Below, in pieces: positions 45,480-53,709 of a stretch of DNA of 64,000 bases; the first letter of the stretch is position 1; the number at the start of each line of letters is the position of its first letter. Position numbers and translations under genes: made by a program. This DNA comes from Bacillus solitudinis (GTDB lineage: Bacteria; Bacillota; Bacilli; Bacillales; Bacillaceae_D), in assembly GCF_002797395.1 (NCBI RefSeq), contig NZ_KZ454943.1:2548211-2612210 (forward strand), written 5' to 3'. A model generated the notes under the pieces. It searched no databases. It saw nothing but the letters and a program-made list of their open reading frames with translations, and was not told the origin of the DNA.

Positions 45480-46514
45480 TTAATGGGATGGTTCTTGCCT
45501 TAAATAGCGCTTGTCTTTCATGAAGAGACGCCAGAACCAAATGAAGATAGGAACGAGAATGGCCATGCCTACACCGTAACCGATTAATAATGAATGAAAC
45601 ATTGTTTCATTTGTAAAAGCATCATAAAGTGTCACATCGGGATAAAGAAAGTAAGGCATGTGAGCAGAACCGTAGGCAAAGCTCGCTAGCCCAAATTGAA
45701 GAGCAATGAGCAACACAGCAATTCTTGGATGACCGACACCAGATCGTTTTGAGGGCCACCAGAGGGCGCTATATCCAATTGCAAAAGCTAGCAATGATAA
45801 GGAGAATAAAAACCATTCGTTTGCCATATTTTCGAACATCCAGAATGCCTCTGGAATCAAAGTCATAATCGCAGCAACAGCGAAAGATAGCGTAATCGGT
45901 CCGAGAATAATGGCGTTGCGTCGGTAGACTAAGTAAGTCTCTTCTGAATTAGCCTCTCGTGCATAATCACTTAATAGTAAGGAGGAAAGAAACAATTCAG
46001 TACTAAGTCCAAACCCTAAATGTGTATAGAAAGTTGGACTTGAAAATAGTTGATTAACAAGCACGTATTGCCTATCCCCAACAGTTTCTATAAAGCCCCC
46101 TATGGCAGCCGGTAAAATACTGACAAGTAGCGCCGGAATAAGCAGACCGGTCACTCCTGAAATTATCACAAGCATATTTGTATATTTTTGAACCGTATAG
46201 GAGTAAACCATGAAGGCGCTACGGATCGTTAGAAGAAATAATACCAGACAAAAAGGGACTAGCATAAGAGTTCCTAAGGAAGAGGCTGCACCAGGGAAAA
46301 AACCAACCAAAGCAACAACTAATAAAACTAAAAAGACATTAGTTATTTCCCACGAAGGAGAAAGGTATCGATTTGCAACACTAGCTGCTTTTGTATCAGT
46401 TCGCTTCCTGTAATACATTGCCCAAAAGCCTGCGCCGAAATCAATTGATCCCGCCACGGCATAAATAAAGAGGAATGCCCATAGAATGGTTATTGCAATA
46501 TAAACATCACTCAT
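45480..46514 (-). CDS. ythB: cytochrome bd/bb'-type quinol oxidase subunit II
   Basis: Membrane subunit of 344 residues with about eight or nine helices, CydB/YthB family; no heme ligands are expected. The N-terminal GSIDFGAGFWAMYYR and the FLSSLLLSDY segment fit the family. Encoded 15 bp downstream of subunit I. Calling it YthB rather than CydB rests on the partner subunit, which resembles the alternative bb'-type oxidase. Confidence 0.85.
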   Translation of the reverse strand: MSDVYIAITILWAFLFIYAVAGSIDFGAGFWAMYYRKRTDTKAASVANRYLSPSWEITNVFLVLLVVALVGFFPGAASSLGTLMLVPFCLVLFLLTIRSAFMVYSYTVQKYTNMLVIISGVTGLLIPALLVSILPAAIGGFIETVGDRQYVLVNQLFSSPTFYTHLGFGLSTELFLSSLLLSDYAREANSEETYLVYRRNAIILGPITLSFAVAAIMTLIPEAFWMFENMANEWFLFSLSLLAFAIGYSALWWPSKRSGVGHPRIAVLLIALQFGLASFAYGSAHMPYFLYPDVTLYDAFTNETMFHSLLIGYGVGMAILVPIFIWFWRLFMKDKRYLRQEPSH

Positions 46515-46529
46515 TATGTATTCTCCTTT

Positions 46530-47864
46530 CTATGACAAAGTTTGTAACTCTTTTGAAACAGGATTGCGTTGGAAATAAAAATGCATCACAAGTCCTGTTA
46601 GGACAAGTAAGAAAAGGTATAAGCTCATAAATAAAAAAAGAAGCATACCTAGATTTCCTGAAGGTGTAGCAGCTTCGGATGTAAGTTGTACCCCGTGAAT
46701 GGTCCAAGGTTGTCTACCGGTACAACTAAAAATCCACCCAGTTTCAACTCCAATCATTGCTAAAGGACCGGAGCTAACAAGGATAGCGAGTAACCATTGT
46801 GGAAAAAGGACCTTTTGTTTTCTTCGAAGATACCAAAATACCCATGAAATTGCTGCTATCCCTAAAAGGGCACTACCAATGCCGACCATTACATTAAATA
46901 AGGTGTGGATGTATAAAGGGGGCCACTCCTCTCGAGGGAAGTCGTTTAGTCCTTTTATAACGCCCTCGGTTGACCCTGTTGCAATCCAGCTAAGTAGCCC
47001 TGGAATCTCAATCCCGCCGATAACGCGTCCTGCTTCAGGATCAGGGGTACCCATAATAGCTAGAGGTGCGTTGCTTTGTGTCTCAAACAGTCCTTCTGCA
47101 GCAGCTAGTTTAATTGGTATTTCTTCATGAAGCATAACAGCTGTGTCATGACCATTAAGCGCGGTGTATAAGGACATAACCAGAGCAACAGCTAGAGAAA
47201 GCATTAACCCTTTTCGGTAATAAGAGAGTTCTCTTTCACCGAGCCCACCGCGATATAGTTTATAAGCAGCCACAGCAGCTAACACGAATGCGCCTGTTAA
47301 GTAGGCGCTTGAAGTGACATGAATTGATGTGACATATACGCTTGGATTGAAGACGGCTTCTAATGGTCGAACATTACTTACTTGACCGTTAATATAATCA
47401 AACCCTCTTGGCGTGTTCATCCATGCGTGTGCGTCTGTAATTAAAACTGCAGAAGCTGTTGCTCCTAATGCGACGAAAAACACACTGATAATTCTCATTG
47501 TAGAGGTGAGTCGATCTGCAGCGTAGACATAGATAGACAGAAATAAAGCCTCTAAGAAAAAAGCAAAAATTTCAATTTGGAAAGGGAGGGCAATTACTTG
47601 TCCAACAATCTCCATGTAACCAGGCCAGAGCAAGGTTAACATGACGCCAACAATGGTTCCTGATGGAATGGCCACACCGAGGAGGATCGCAACCCCCTTC
47701 GTCCACCTTTTTGCGAGTAGACCATACTCTTCATCTTTTCGAATAACCCGCATAAGTTCGGCTAAAAAAATCATTAGAGTAATTCCAACACCTAATGTAG
47801 CGAAAATAATATGGAAAGCCATAGATGACCCGAAAAGCATACGCGCTAATAGTACATTATCCAT
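46530..47864 (-). CDS. ythA: cytochrome bd/bb'-type quinol oxidase subunit I
   Basis: Heme-bearing subunit of a terminal quinol oxidase, 444 residues. H18 in FGSSMAFHIIFATLG is the high-spin heme ligand, His in SIHVTSSAY the low-spin b ligand, and the GRQPW motif lies near the C-terminus. FQIEIFAFFLEALFL carries the conserved proton-channel Glu residues. The short Q-loop and overall length resemble YthA/cyanide-insensitive oxidases more than CydA. Only subunits I and II are present; no cydCD genes follow. The operon converges with urtABCDE. Confidence 0.85.
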   Translation of the reverse strand: MDNVLLARMLFGSSMAFHIIFATLGVGITLMIFLAELMRVIRKDEEYGLLAKRWTKGVAILLGVAIPSGTIVGVMLTLLWPGYMEIVGQVIALPFQIEIFAFFLEALFLSIYVYAADRLTSTMRIISVFFVALGATASAVLITDAHAWMNTPRGFDYINGQVSNVRPLEAVFNPSVYVTSIHVTSSAYLTGAFVLAAVAAYKLYRGGLGERELSYYRKGLMLSLAVALVMSLYTALNGHDTAVMLHEEIPIKLAAAEGLFETQSNAPLAIMGTPDPEAGRVIGGIEIPGLLSWIATGSTEGVIKGLNDFPREEWPPLYIHTLFNVMVGIGSALLGIAAISWVFWYLRRKQKVLFPQWLLAILVSSGPLAMIGVETGWIFSCTGRQPWTIHGVQLTSEAATPSGNLGMLLFLFMSLYLFLLVLTGLVMHFYFQRNPVSKELQTLS

Positions 47865-47998
47865 TCTGCACTTCCTTTCGAAAAGATTTCCATTCCAACC
47901 ATGCTTTTACTGTGCGTTAACTATAGGCATTCTATTCAAACGAAGATAAGTTTTAATATTAATCTTTCGAAGGGGAGAAGAAGGTCGAGGTGTTAACA

Positions 47999-48433
47999 AT
48001 GAGATGGGAAGATTATTCTATTCAACGTCAAATCAGAGTGAAAGCATTAGAGCGTTTACTTCAAACCGAAAGTAAAGATATACTAACTCTTGATTACTTA
48101 CTAGTTATTTCTGAAACAGAGCAAGAGCAATATTTATTAAGGCAAATAGTAAAAAGTAGAAAACAACAGTTTGATACATTAAGGAATATTTATAGGTATA
48201 TAACAAGTAACCAAGTTCAAGTGGAGCAAGAAGTTTTTCGAAAACCTGTATCTTATAAAAAGGGTCTACAGAGTCAAAGGGAAATAGTTGAACAACGACG
48301 TAATTCATTATCGGGGCTTCTTCAACAAGTGATTAACCCATATGTCATCCAATTACTGCAAGAAACTTTACATTTGAACCACTATGAAGGGATTTTATTG
48401 AGACAGCTAGAACGATATGCAGAAAAAATATAG
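47999..48433 (+). CDS. uncharacterised protein, 144 aa
   Basis: I do not recognise the family. The protein is predicted all-helical, rich in Gln, Arg, Leu and Glu, with no membrane segment or signal peptide and no Cys. The ATG at 47999 has GAGG 8 bp upstream; a GTG at 47990 would add three residues but abuts that site. The stop codon (48431-48433) is followed immediately by a perfect DnaA box. Divergent from the oxidase operon. Confidence 0.65.
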   Translation: MRWEDYSIQRQIRVKALERLLQTESKDILTLDYLLVISETEQEQYLLRQIVKSRKQQFDTLRNIYRYITSNQVQVEQEVFRKPVSYKKGLQSQREIVEQRRNSLSGLLQQVINPYVIQLLQETLHLNHYEGILLRQLERYAEKI

Positions 48434-48575
48434 TTATCCACAAGTTGATCAATTAAAAATAAAGTAATACACAGACTTATCAACATTGTCCACAGGTTGG
48501 GGATGTGTTTATACACAGGATTATAAACAAGAAAAGACTTATTTACCCACAGGTAAAATGTGAACTTGTGGGTAA
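48434..48575. promoter_or_regulatory. DnaA-box cluster
   Basis: One perfect TTATCCACA (48434-48442) and five single-mismatch boxes: TTATCAACA (48477-48485), TTGTCCACA (48486-48494, abutting the previous), TTATACACA (48509-48517), TTACCCACA (48543-48551) and its inverted copy TGTGGGTAA (48567-48575). Two-mismatch boxes lie at 48465-48473 and 48521-48529. Very AT-rich DNA follows. No dnaA or dnaN gene is adjacent. Confidence 0.75.
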
Positions 48576-48606
48576 ATATTTATTTAATAAATATGCTATT
48601 AAAGGG

Positions 48607-48636
48607 TTTACAAAGAAGTGAATAATTTGTTAAAAT
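48607..48636 (+). promoter_or_regulatory. sigma-A-like promoter downstream of the DnaA boxes
   Basis: -35 TTTACA (48607-48612), 18-bp spacer and -10 TAAAAT (48631-48636), reading toward the 48-aa gene at 48742. The surroundings are AT-rich, so this is moderate evidence. Confidence 0.5.
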
Positions 48637-48741
48637 GTTTTTAATAATAAAAAAATTAAATATGTTATTTTTATAATAAAATTGAGCGGTTGTTCAGTGG
48701 GTGCTTTAGATTTATAATCATCTTTTAGGAGGAGATTCGTG

Positions 48742-48888
48742 ATGACAGTATCAGAAAAGAAAATGATTGATGCTATGCAAAAGAAAATAGAGAAATTAAC
48801 AGTAGAATTAAATGAACTAAAAAAAGTAAATCATAATGGTTTCGAAAAAGACGAAACTAATGATTTTCTCATACAGGTATATAATTAA
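48742..48888 (+). CDS. small coiled-coil protein, 48 aa
   Basis: A short gene with an excellent AGGAGGAG ribosome site (from 48728) before ATG 48742; GTG 48739 is an alternative start. The product starts MTVSEKKMIDAMQKKIEKL. Residues 4-29 form a predicted amphipathic helix with Leu/Ile/Met spacing of a short coiled coil. The tail is acidic and then aromatic (FLIQVYN). It does not resemble Sda, although a DnaA-box cluster upstream recalls the sda promoter. A terminator follows directly. Function unknown. Confidence 0.6.
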   Translation: MTVSEKKMIDAMQKKIEKLTVELNELKKVNHNGFEKDETNDFLIQVYN

Positions 48889-48896
48889 GATGATTT

Positions 48897-48934
48897 GAGA
48901 TGGTAACTTCGGTTAGCATCTCTTTCTTTTTTTA
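48897..48934 (+). terminator. terminator after the 48-aa gene
   Basis: GAGATG-GTAAC-TTCG-GTTAG-CATCTC hairpin (one mismatch) followed by TTTCTTTTTTT. Confidence 0.85.
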
Positions 48935-48984
48935 TGTGAATATTGGTAAAATGAAGGTATGATATCGGGAAGGGGGATTTACAA

Positions 48985-49329
48985 TTGGAGAAGAAAAAAT
49001 GTCAGTCCGTTTGCACGGGCTTATGGGTTGGTGGAGTTGTAGCCTTATCTGTAGTGTTACTAAAAAAAGAGTGGCGCTCTAAGGTCTTTGAGGAAGCAGA
49101 AGACATTAAACAGCAGTCATCTGAAATGGTTTCTTTTATAAGAGAGAATAGACAAGGTATTTTCAATCAGGTAAAGACAACTGCCAGAGAGGTTTCGAAT
49201 GTGGTTCAAGACATAACAGAAGATATTAAAAAGCTTACTTCCACTGTAAAACACCTTAAAGAGAGATCTGAGGAAATTGTAAAAGCAACAAAAGAAGCGG
49301 CAGAAGAAGTAAAGCAATTAAAAAAGTAA
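48985..49329 (+). CDS. YtxH/DUF948-like membrane-anchored coiled-coil protein
   Basis: A 114-residue protein with one N-terminal membrane segment (about residues 8-26, LWVGGVVALSVVLL). A long, highly charged helix follows (about 35-114) that resembles YtxH or DUF948-type general stress and envelope proteins. The TTG start at 48985 has AAGGGGG upstream. Cys6 and Cys10 precede the membrane segment; they are not in a lipobox context. Role unknown; a loose family resemblance only. Confidence 0.6.
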   Translation: MEKKKCQSVCTGLWVGGVVALSVVLLKKEWRSKVFEEAEDIKQQSSEMVSFIRENRQGIFNQVKTTAREVSNVVQDITEDIKKLTSTVKHLKERSEEIVKATKEAAEEVKQLKK

Positions 49330-49582
49330 AATAACAGGTATATATTTATAAAGACCTAACCATAATAATGAGCGAGGAGTTAATAACTTCTCATTCACCA
49401 ATAACTTCGAGTTTGATGTTCAAACAGCAATAGGGCTATTGAGGTGATTACATTGGACAGTGCACAGGTAATTTCAAGAATGTGATGAACATGAATGAGA
49501 TGAGGTGTTTCTGAAAGAGAAAAATCGTTTCTACCCCAGATTGACTATTGAATACTAATACATTTGAAGGCTTTGGTGATGA
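49330..49582. other. intergenic interval without a recognisable gene
   Basis: No ORF with a start and ribosome site is visible. Short open stretches may be remnants. It ends in the terminator at 49583, which has no obvious gene of its own. Confidence 0.4.
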
Positions 49583-49618
49583 AGAGGTGACCACATTGTG
49601 TTGGTCACCTCTTTTTTT
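49583..49618 (+). terminator. intrinsic terminator upstream of the MATE gene
   Basis: An AGAGGTGACCA/TGGTCACCTCT stem is followed by TTTTTTTAT, about 250 bp after the previous gene. Confidence 0.8.
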
Positions 49619-49712
49619 ATGACTACGTGAAGATTTTCAGTTAGAATAGAAGAGGAATTAGAGGATTTAAGCTTAGAATGGATGAGGTTCTTAGAGAAAG
49701 AAGAGGAGTAAG

Positions 49713-51131
49713 ATGAAAACGTACGCCAATCAAATTGATTTTACAGATGGGAAAATCGCTAAAAAAATGGTTATATATTCTTGGCCGATATTTTTAAGTA
49801 ATTTATTACAAACCTCCTATCAACTCATTGATTCTTTATGGGTAGGTAATTTAATAGGTCCAAATGGTTTGGGAGCTATTGCAATTTCAGGATCCGTTAT
49901 ATTTACGATATTATCGTTTATTATTGGTGTGAATGGAGCTACACTTACGGTTTTATCACAACGTCGGGGGGCTAATGATAAGCAAGGTTTACAGGATTCT
50001 TTGAATTCCTTTGTATTTGTTCTTGGTGGTTTAGCGATAGCTTTGGGCATCATTGGTTTATTATTTTCGGGGAAAATTTTAGAGTTGTTAGGAACCCCAG
50101 AAACAATTCTGCCATTAGCGCAAACCTATTTACAAATTAACTTTGTTGGAATTCTATTTTTGTTTGGTTATAATTTTATCGGCACTGTTTTACGTGCATT
50201 AGGGGATAGTAAAACACCAATTCGTTTTATTTCGGTAGCCGTTGTTTTAAATATCATCCTGAACCCGATTTTTATTAGTGTGTTTGATTTAGGGATTAAT
50301 GGTGCAGCTTATGCAACAATTATTTCTCAAGCAACAGCGTTTTTTTATGGCTTATTTTTTTCTATTTACAAGGCTGGTGTCCCATTTACCATACCGAAAC
50401 TTCCAGAGAAGAAATATTTTCTTGTCTTATTGAAGTTGGGTTTGCCATCTGGATTATCGATGATGGCAATATCAGCTGGGGTTTTAGCAATTATGTCTGT
50501 AGTCACAGGGTTCGGGGAAGAGGTTGTAGCAGGTTTCGGAGCTGTCCAGCGATTAGATAGTCTCATTATGCTACCTGCCTTGACCTTAGGATCAGCTGTA
50601 AACAGTATGGCTGGTCAGAATATTGGTGCTAATCTTTGGCAGCGAGTTCACGATATAGCAAAACAGGGCATCATTCTAATTATAACTATTTCCTTAACCA
50701 TCAGTACTCTAATATTCATCTGGGCAGAACCACTTGTTCGAATGTTTATACAAGATCAATCAACGGTGGAATTTGGGACAACTTATGTAAGAACAATTGC
50801 TTTTTTCTATCCGTTTTTAGGAATTAACTTTGTGCTAAACGGTATTGTAAGAGCTTCAGGAGCAATGGTTCCAGTGCTAATACTTAATATTATTTCTTTT
50901 TGGATTTTAAGATTTCCACTTACATATCTTTTCTCAAATTGGTTTGGGGAAGTGGGCATCTCGTTAGGAATGGGTGCGAGTTTTGTTATAAGCAGTATTG
51001 TAGCGATGGGATATTATTTCCTCGGAAATTGGCGGAATGTTAGTGAGAAAGTTGACGAAATGACAAGAGGGAACTCAATTGGAGAAATAGCTACGACAAA
51101 TGAAGACGATGAATGTCGTAAACAGCATTAG
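49713..51131 (+). CDS. MATE family efflux transporter
   Basis: Cation-coupled multidrug/metabolite exporter of 472 residues with twelve helices in two repeats. MATE hallmarks include the PIFLSNLLQTSYQLIDSLWVG N-terminus and VLRALGDSKTPIRF after helix 4. AAGAGGAG precedes the ATG. The C-terminal ~25 residues are hydrophilic and acidic. Resembles B. subtilis YpnP/YojI; substrate unknown. Confidence 0.9.
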   Translation: MKTYANQIDFTDGKIAKKMVIYSWPIFLSNLLQTSYQLIDSLWVGNLIGPNGLGAIAISGSVIFTILSFIIGVNGATLTVLSQRRGANDKQGLQDSLNSFVFVLGGLAIALGIIGLLFSGKILELLGTPETILPLAQTYLQINFVGILFLFGYNFIGTVLRALGDSKTPIRFISVAVVLNIILNPIFISVFDLGINGAAYATIISQATAFFYGLFFSIYKAGVPFTIPKLPEKKYFLVLLKLGLPSGLSMMAISAGVLAIMSVVTGFGEEVVAGFGAVQRLDSLIMLPALTLGSAVNSMAGQNIGANLWQRVHDIAKQGIILIITISLTISTLIFIWAEPLVRMFIQDQSTVEFGTTYVRTIAFFYPFLGINFVLNGIVRASGAMVPVLILNIISFWILRFPLTYLFSNWFGEVGISLGMGASFVISSIVAMGYYFLGNWRNVSEKVDEMTRGNSIGEIATTNEDDECRKQH

Positions 51132-51147
51132 CCAATATCAATTAAAA

Positions 51148-51200
51148 GAGGGCACTGAAAAAGGTACTATGTTTTACCTATATTTCAATAGGGTCCTAAT
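51148..51200. repeat. imperfect palindromic intergenic repeat (copy 2)
   Basis: The core GAGGGCACTGAAAAAGGTA (51148-51166) is followed by an imperfect complement (TTTACCT...TTTCAATAGGGTCC). The same core occurs at 63675 (GAGGGCACTGAAATAGG) and, with changes, at 11685. It may act as the MATE gene terminator. Confidence 0.5.
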
Positions 51201-51289
51201 TAAAACCTTTATTTGTGACCGTAGTGGATATTTTTTTTGTTTCAGCGAAAAATATAAATAACCATAATGTTTCCAAGGGGGAATTTTCG

Positions 51290-52096
51290 TTGAAACGAAT
51301 GATCGCAGTGGTAGTTATGCTAATGGTAATGAGCATGTCGTTCTCAGCTTTTGCTGAAGACGGAGGAAAAAAAGAGGAGAAAAAGAAATTTACAATACCG
51401 GACTCAGTATTAAACATTTCCAAAGAAAACACCTATACGAATCCCACTCAGGACTTACCTTACTTACAACCAAGTCAACTAGCTCAAGAGTTATTAGATT
51501 CAACAGAGGTTGAAATTGAAAATCCAGACTTAATTAGAATTTTAAACGAGTCGACAATTAATAGTAGTAAGTTGGCACTTGGATTTCGAGCTTCAATTTA
51601 TTTGGGCGAATGGCCACTTGCTTATAAGTCAGATGGAACAGAAGTAAATTGGCAATTTAAAAAAGTGAATACGAATTATGTAGATAATCGAGGTGGACGA
51701 ACTCCCCAAATTCTTACGTATTCCCAGGAACAACAAAAAAAGGTGAATGGGGGTCTAACGGCAAAAATCCCAAATAGTGAAGCCGTGAAGAAAATGATGA
51801 TGATTAAAGCAGTAGAGTATACAAACTTACCGTTAGCCTTTGAAACGGTTATTGGGCAAGGGACAAAAAAAGGGCAGACGTACAATATTCCCGCTAAACA
51901 GCTGGGGTATTTGCATAGTTATGTTCCAGCAGCAAATGAGAAAGGAAAGGTTACTTACGGAGAGGTATATCTGACATTTAAGGGTAGTAAACGTAAGCTT
52001 GAAGTGAAAAATGTAACTCAGCAAGGCATTAGTGCTTGGATTCCTGTTCAAGACAATTTATCATTTTCCTTTTTTGCAGCTAATCAACCTAGATAA
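51290..52096 (+). CDS. yfkD: YfkD family protein (secreted or membrane-anchored)
   Basis: A 268-residue protein with an N-terminal signal sequence (about residues 1-23, ending SFSAFAED) and a Lys/Glu-rich linker. The conserved YfkD domain follows: IPDSVLNISKENTY, NPTQDLPYLQPS, INSSKLALGFRA and YLGEWPL. The TTG at 51290 has AAGGGGG upstream; a longer open frame from 51215 lacks a site. In B. subtilis yfkD also neighbours yfkAB. Biochemical function unknown. Confidence 0.9.
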   Translation: MKRMIAVVVMLMVMSMSFSAFAEDGGKKEEKKKFTIPDSVLNISKENTYTNPTQDLPYLQPSQLAQELLDSTEVEIENPDLIRILNESTINSSKLALGFRASIYLGEWPLAYKSDGTEVNWQFKKVNTNYVDNRGGRTPQILTYSQEQQKKVNGGLTAKIPNSEAVKKMMMIKAVEYTNLPLAFETVIGQGTKKGQTYNIPAKQLGYLHSYVPAANEKGKVTYGEVYLTFKGSKRKLEVKNVTQQGISAWIPVQDNLSFSFFAANQPR

Positions 52097-52103
52097 AAAA
52101 AAG

Positions 52104-52147
52104 GTGTACCAGAAGATTAAAATAAAACCTTCTGGTACACTTTTTTG
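52104..52147. terminator. terminator between yfkD and yfkAB
   Basis: A perfect 12-bp stem GTGTACCAGAAG/CTTCTGGTACAC is followed by TTTTTT on the plus strand and preceded by A8, so it can act in both directions. Confidence 0.85.
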
Positions 52148-52204
52148 AGTGATTAATGAAGAGCGGCTCTACGCATCGCTTAGGAAAGGCTGTTGCGCGC
52201 CTTC

Positions 52205-53320
52205 TTAAATATTACTCTTTCGTTTTGAAAAGTCAATATCTGGGTAGTACATGTCTTTAACAAGAACATTCGGACCTAAGCATTTAACACTTTCACAATG
52301 GCAAGACAATGATTTTGCAATGGCACTTTCCTTCCAAGAATCATAAGCATCTTGGAGTTTTGTCGTTTGAATATTTCCTAAAGGCGGAGTATCTCCAAAA
52401 TCAGTCACAATAATATTACCATCAAAAATATTAACGTTTAATCGTGAACGACCATCAGGATCATTTCGAACAGTGACATTTCTTTCGGATTGTAAACGCC
52501 TTTGTAGCAATAAATCTTCATCATTCATGCTGCATGGATAAAAAGGTAATGTACCAAAAAGCATCCATACATCTTTATTTCTATTATCAAGTAGCCGGTG
52601 AATTCCCTTTCGGATTTCAGGAAGGCTTGCTACTTCTATGTGGCTTGCAAAGTCACTTGGATACATAGGATGAACCTCATGTCGCTGACAGCCCATTTGA
52701 ATAATTTGCTCATGGATTTGTTCAAGATGAGGAAGGGTTCGTTTATTAATCATCGTTTCAGCGGAAATCATTACTCCCTGACTTGTCAATTCCTTTGCAT
52801 TTTCAACCATTTGCTTAAACAATTGTATTCGTCTTTCATAAGTAGGCTTTCTATCCATTACCGCAAATCCGATTTCAGCAAAGTCTTCAGGAGTTCCATA
52901 ATTATGAGAGATATGGAGAACATCAAGATAAGGAATAATTTTCTCATATCGATTAAGTTCTAGTGTGAGGTTTGAATTAATTTGTGTCCTTGCTCCACGT
53001 CCATGAGCATACTCAAGCAACGGGACCACATAATTATTAACTGACTTAAGTGAGAGCATTGGTTCCCCACCGGTTATGCTAAATGCACGAAGGTGTGGAA
53101 TCTCATCAAGACGTTTTATAATCATATCAAGAGGTAAGGGTGTGGGATCCTTCACTTGTAGTGTATAACCCACTGCACAATGTTCACAACGCATATTACA
53201 TAGAGTTGTAGTCGTTAACTCAATATTTGTTAAACGGGACTCTCCATATGTGTGAATATCTTCGTATGCTTCCCACGGGTCATTAAAGGGGGTCATTTTC
53301 GGTAAAGATGTGTGTACCAC
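52205..53320 (-). CDS. yfkAB: radical SAM protein YfkAB
   Basis: Radical SAM enzyme of 371 residues. The [4Fe-4S] motif CNMRCEHC comprises C41, C45 and C48, with SITGGEPML as the SAM-contact segment. Additional Cys residues near the C-terminus (LSCHCESVKC) suggest an auxiliary cluster (SPASM/twitch-like). Substrate unknown. AAGGAG lies before the ATG. Convergent with yfkD, conserved synteny with B. subtilis. Confidence 0.9.
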   Translation of the reverse strand: MVHTSLPKMTPFNDPWEAYEDIHTYGESRLTNIELTTTTLCNMRCEHCAVGYTLQVKDPTPLPLDMIIKRLDEIPHLRAFSITGGEPMLSLKSVNNYVVPLLEYAHGRGARTQINSNLTLELNRYEKIIPYLDVLHISHNYGTPEDFAEIGFAVMDRKPTYERRIQLFKQMVENAKELTSQGVMISAETMINKRTLPHLEQIHEQIIQMGCQRHEVHPMYPSDFASHIEVASLPEIRKGIHRLLDNRNKDVWMLFGTLPFYPCSMNDEDLLLQRRLQSERNVTVRNDPDGRSRLNVNIFDGNIIVTDFGDTPPLGNIQTTKLQDAYDSWKESAIAKSLSCHCESVKCLGPNVLVKDMYYPDIDFSKRKSNI

Positions 53321-53511
53321 AGGAATCTATCTCCTTTTTTAAGAAAGGTGCTTCATCCCATCATAACGTAAAAGTACATGCCGAAAAAGCTTTTTAATTT
53401 ACCTCTATAAAAAAAGGGTGAGAAAAAAGAAGTAAATGACGTTTATTGTGAAAAAATAGAGAATTTGTTACACTTTATACGTTAAGAGGACTGGTGAAGG
53501 AGTGGTATGAA

Positions 53512-53700
53512 TTGGGTGGACCCGTTCATAATAAAGCAGAGCAAATGAAGTATTTGCAAGGAAGATTTGAAATGTTAATGACTGTTTTAGATTCTATTGA
53601 TGCTGAAGTAGCAGGCGTTGATGAAATTGACCGTTTATTAAAGATGCTAGATGATATTGAAACAAAGTGTAAACAATTCCGCTATGACTGGGCTGAGTAG
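53512..53700 (+). CDS. small SE1561-family protein
   Basis: A 62-residue acidic helical protein resembling the SE1561 family (EQMKYLQGRFEMLMTVLDS, DEIDRLLKMLDDIE). The TTG at 53512 has AAGGAG (53497-53502) 9 bp upstream; a GTG at 53494 would add six residues but precedes that site. The phosphatase gene starts 9 bp after its stop, so they are co-transcribed. Function unknown. Confidence 0.65.
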   Translation: MGGPVHNKAEQMKYLQGRFEMLMTVLDSIDAEVAGVDEIDRLLKMLDDIETKCKQFRYDWAE

Positions 53701-53709
53701 GTGTGAGTG

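Noticed and set aside
48434-48690. DnaA boxes plus AT-rich DNA as the chromosomal origin
   Set aside because: No dnaA, dnaN, rpmH or gyrase genes flank it, as expected for a Bacillaceae oriC. A regulatory or titration cluster is more likely.
48742-48888. 48-aa protein as the checkpoint inhibitor Sda
   Set aside because: Similar size and a DnaA-box-rich upstream region, but the sequence shows none of the Sda residues I know and its predicted helix pattern differs.
49631-49711. Open 26-codon stretch with a SinI-like look before the MATE gene
   Set aside because: No start codon with a ribosome site; the only ATG is near its end. Treated as chance or a remnant.
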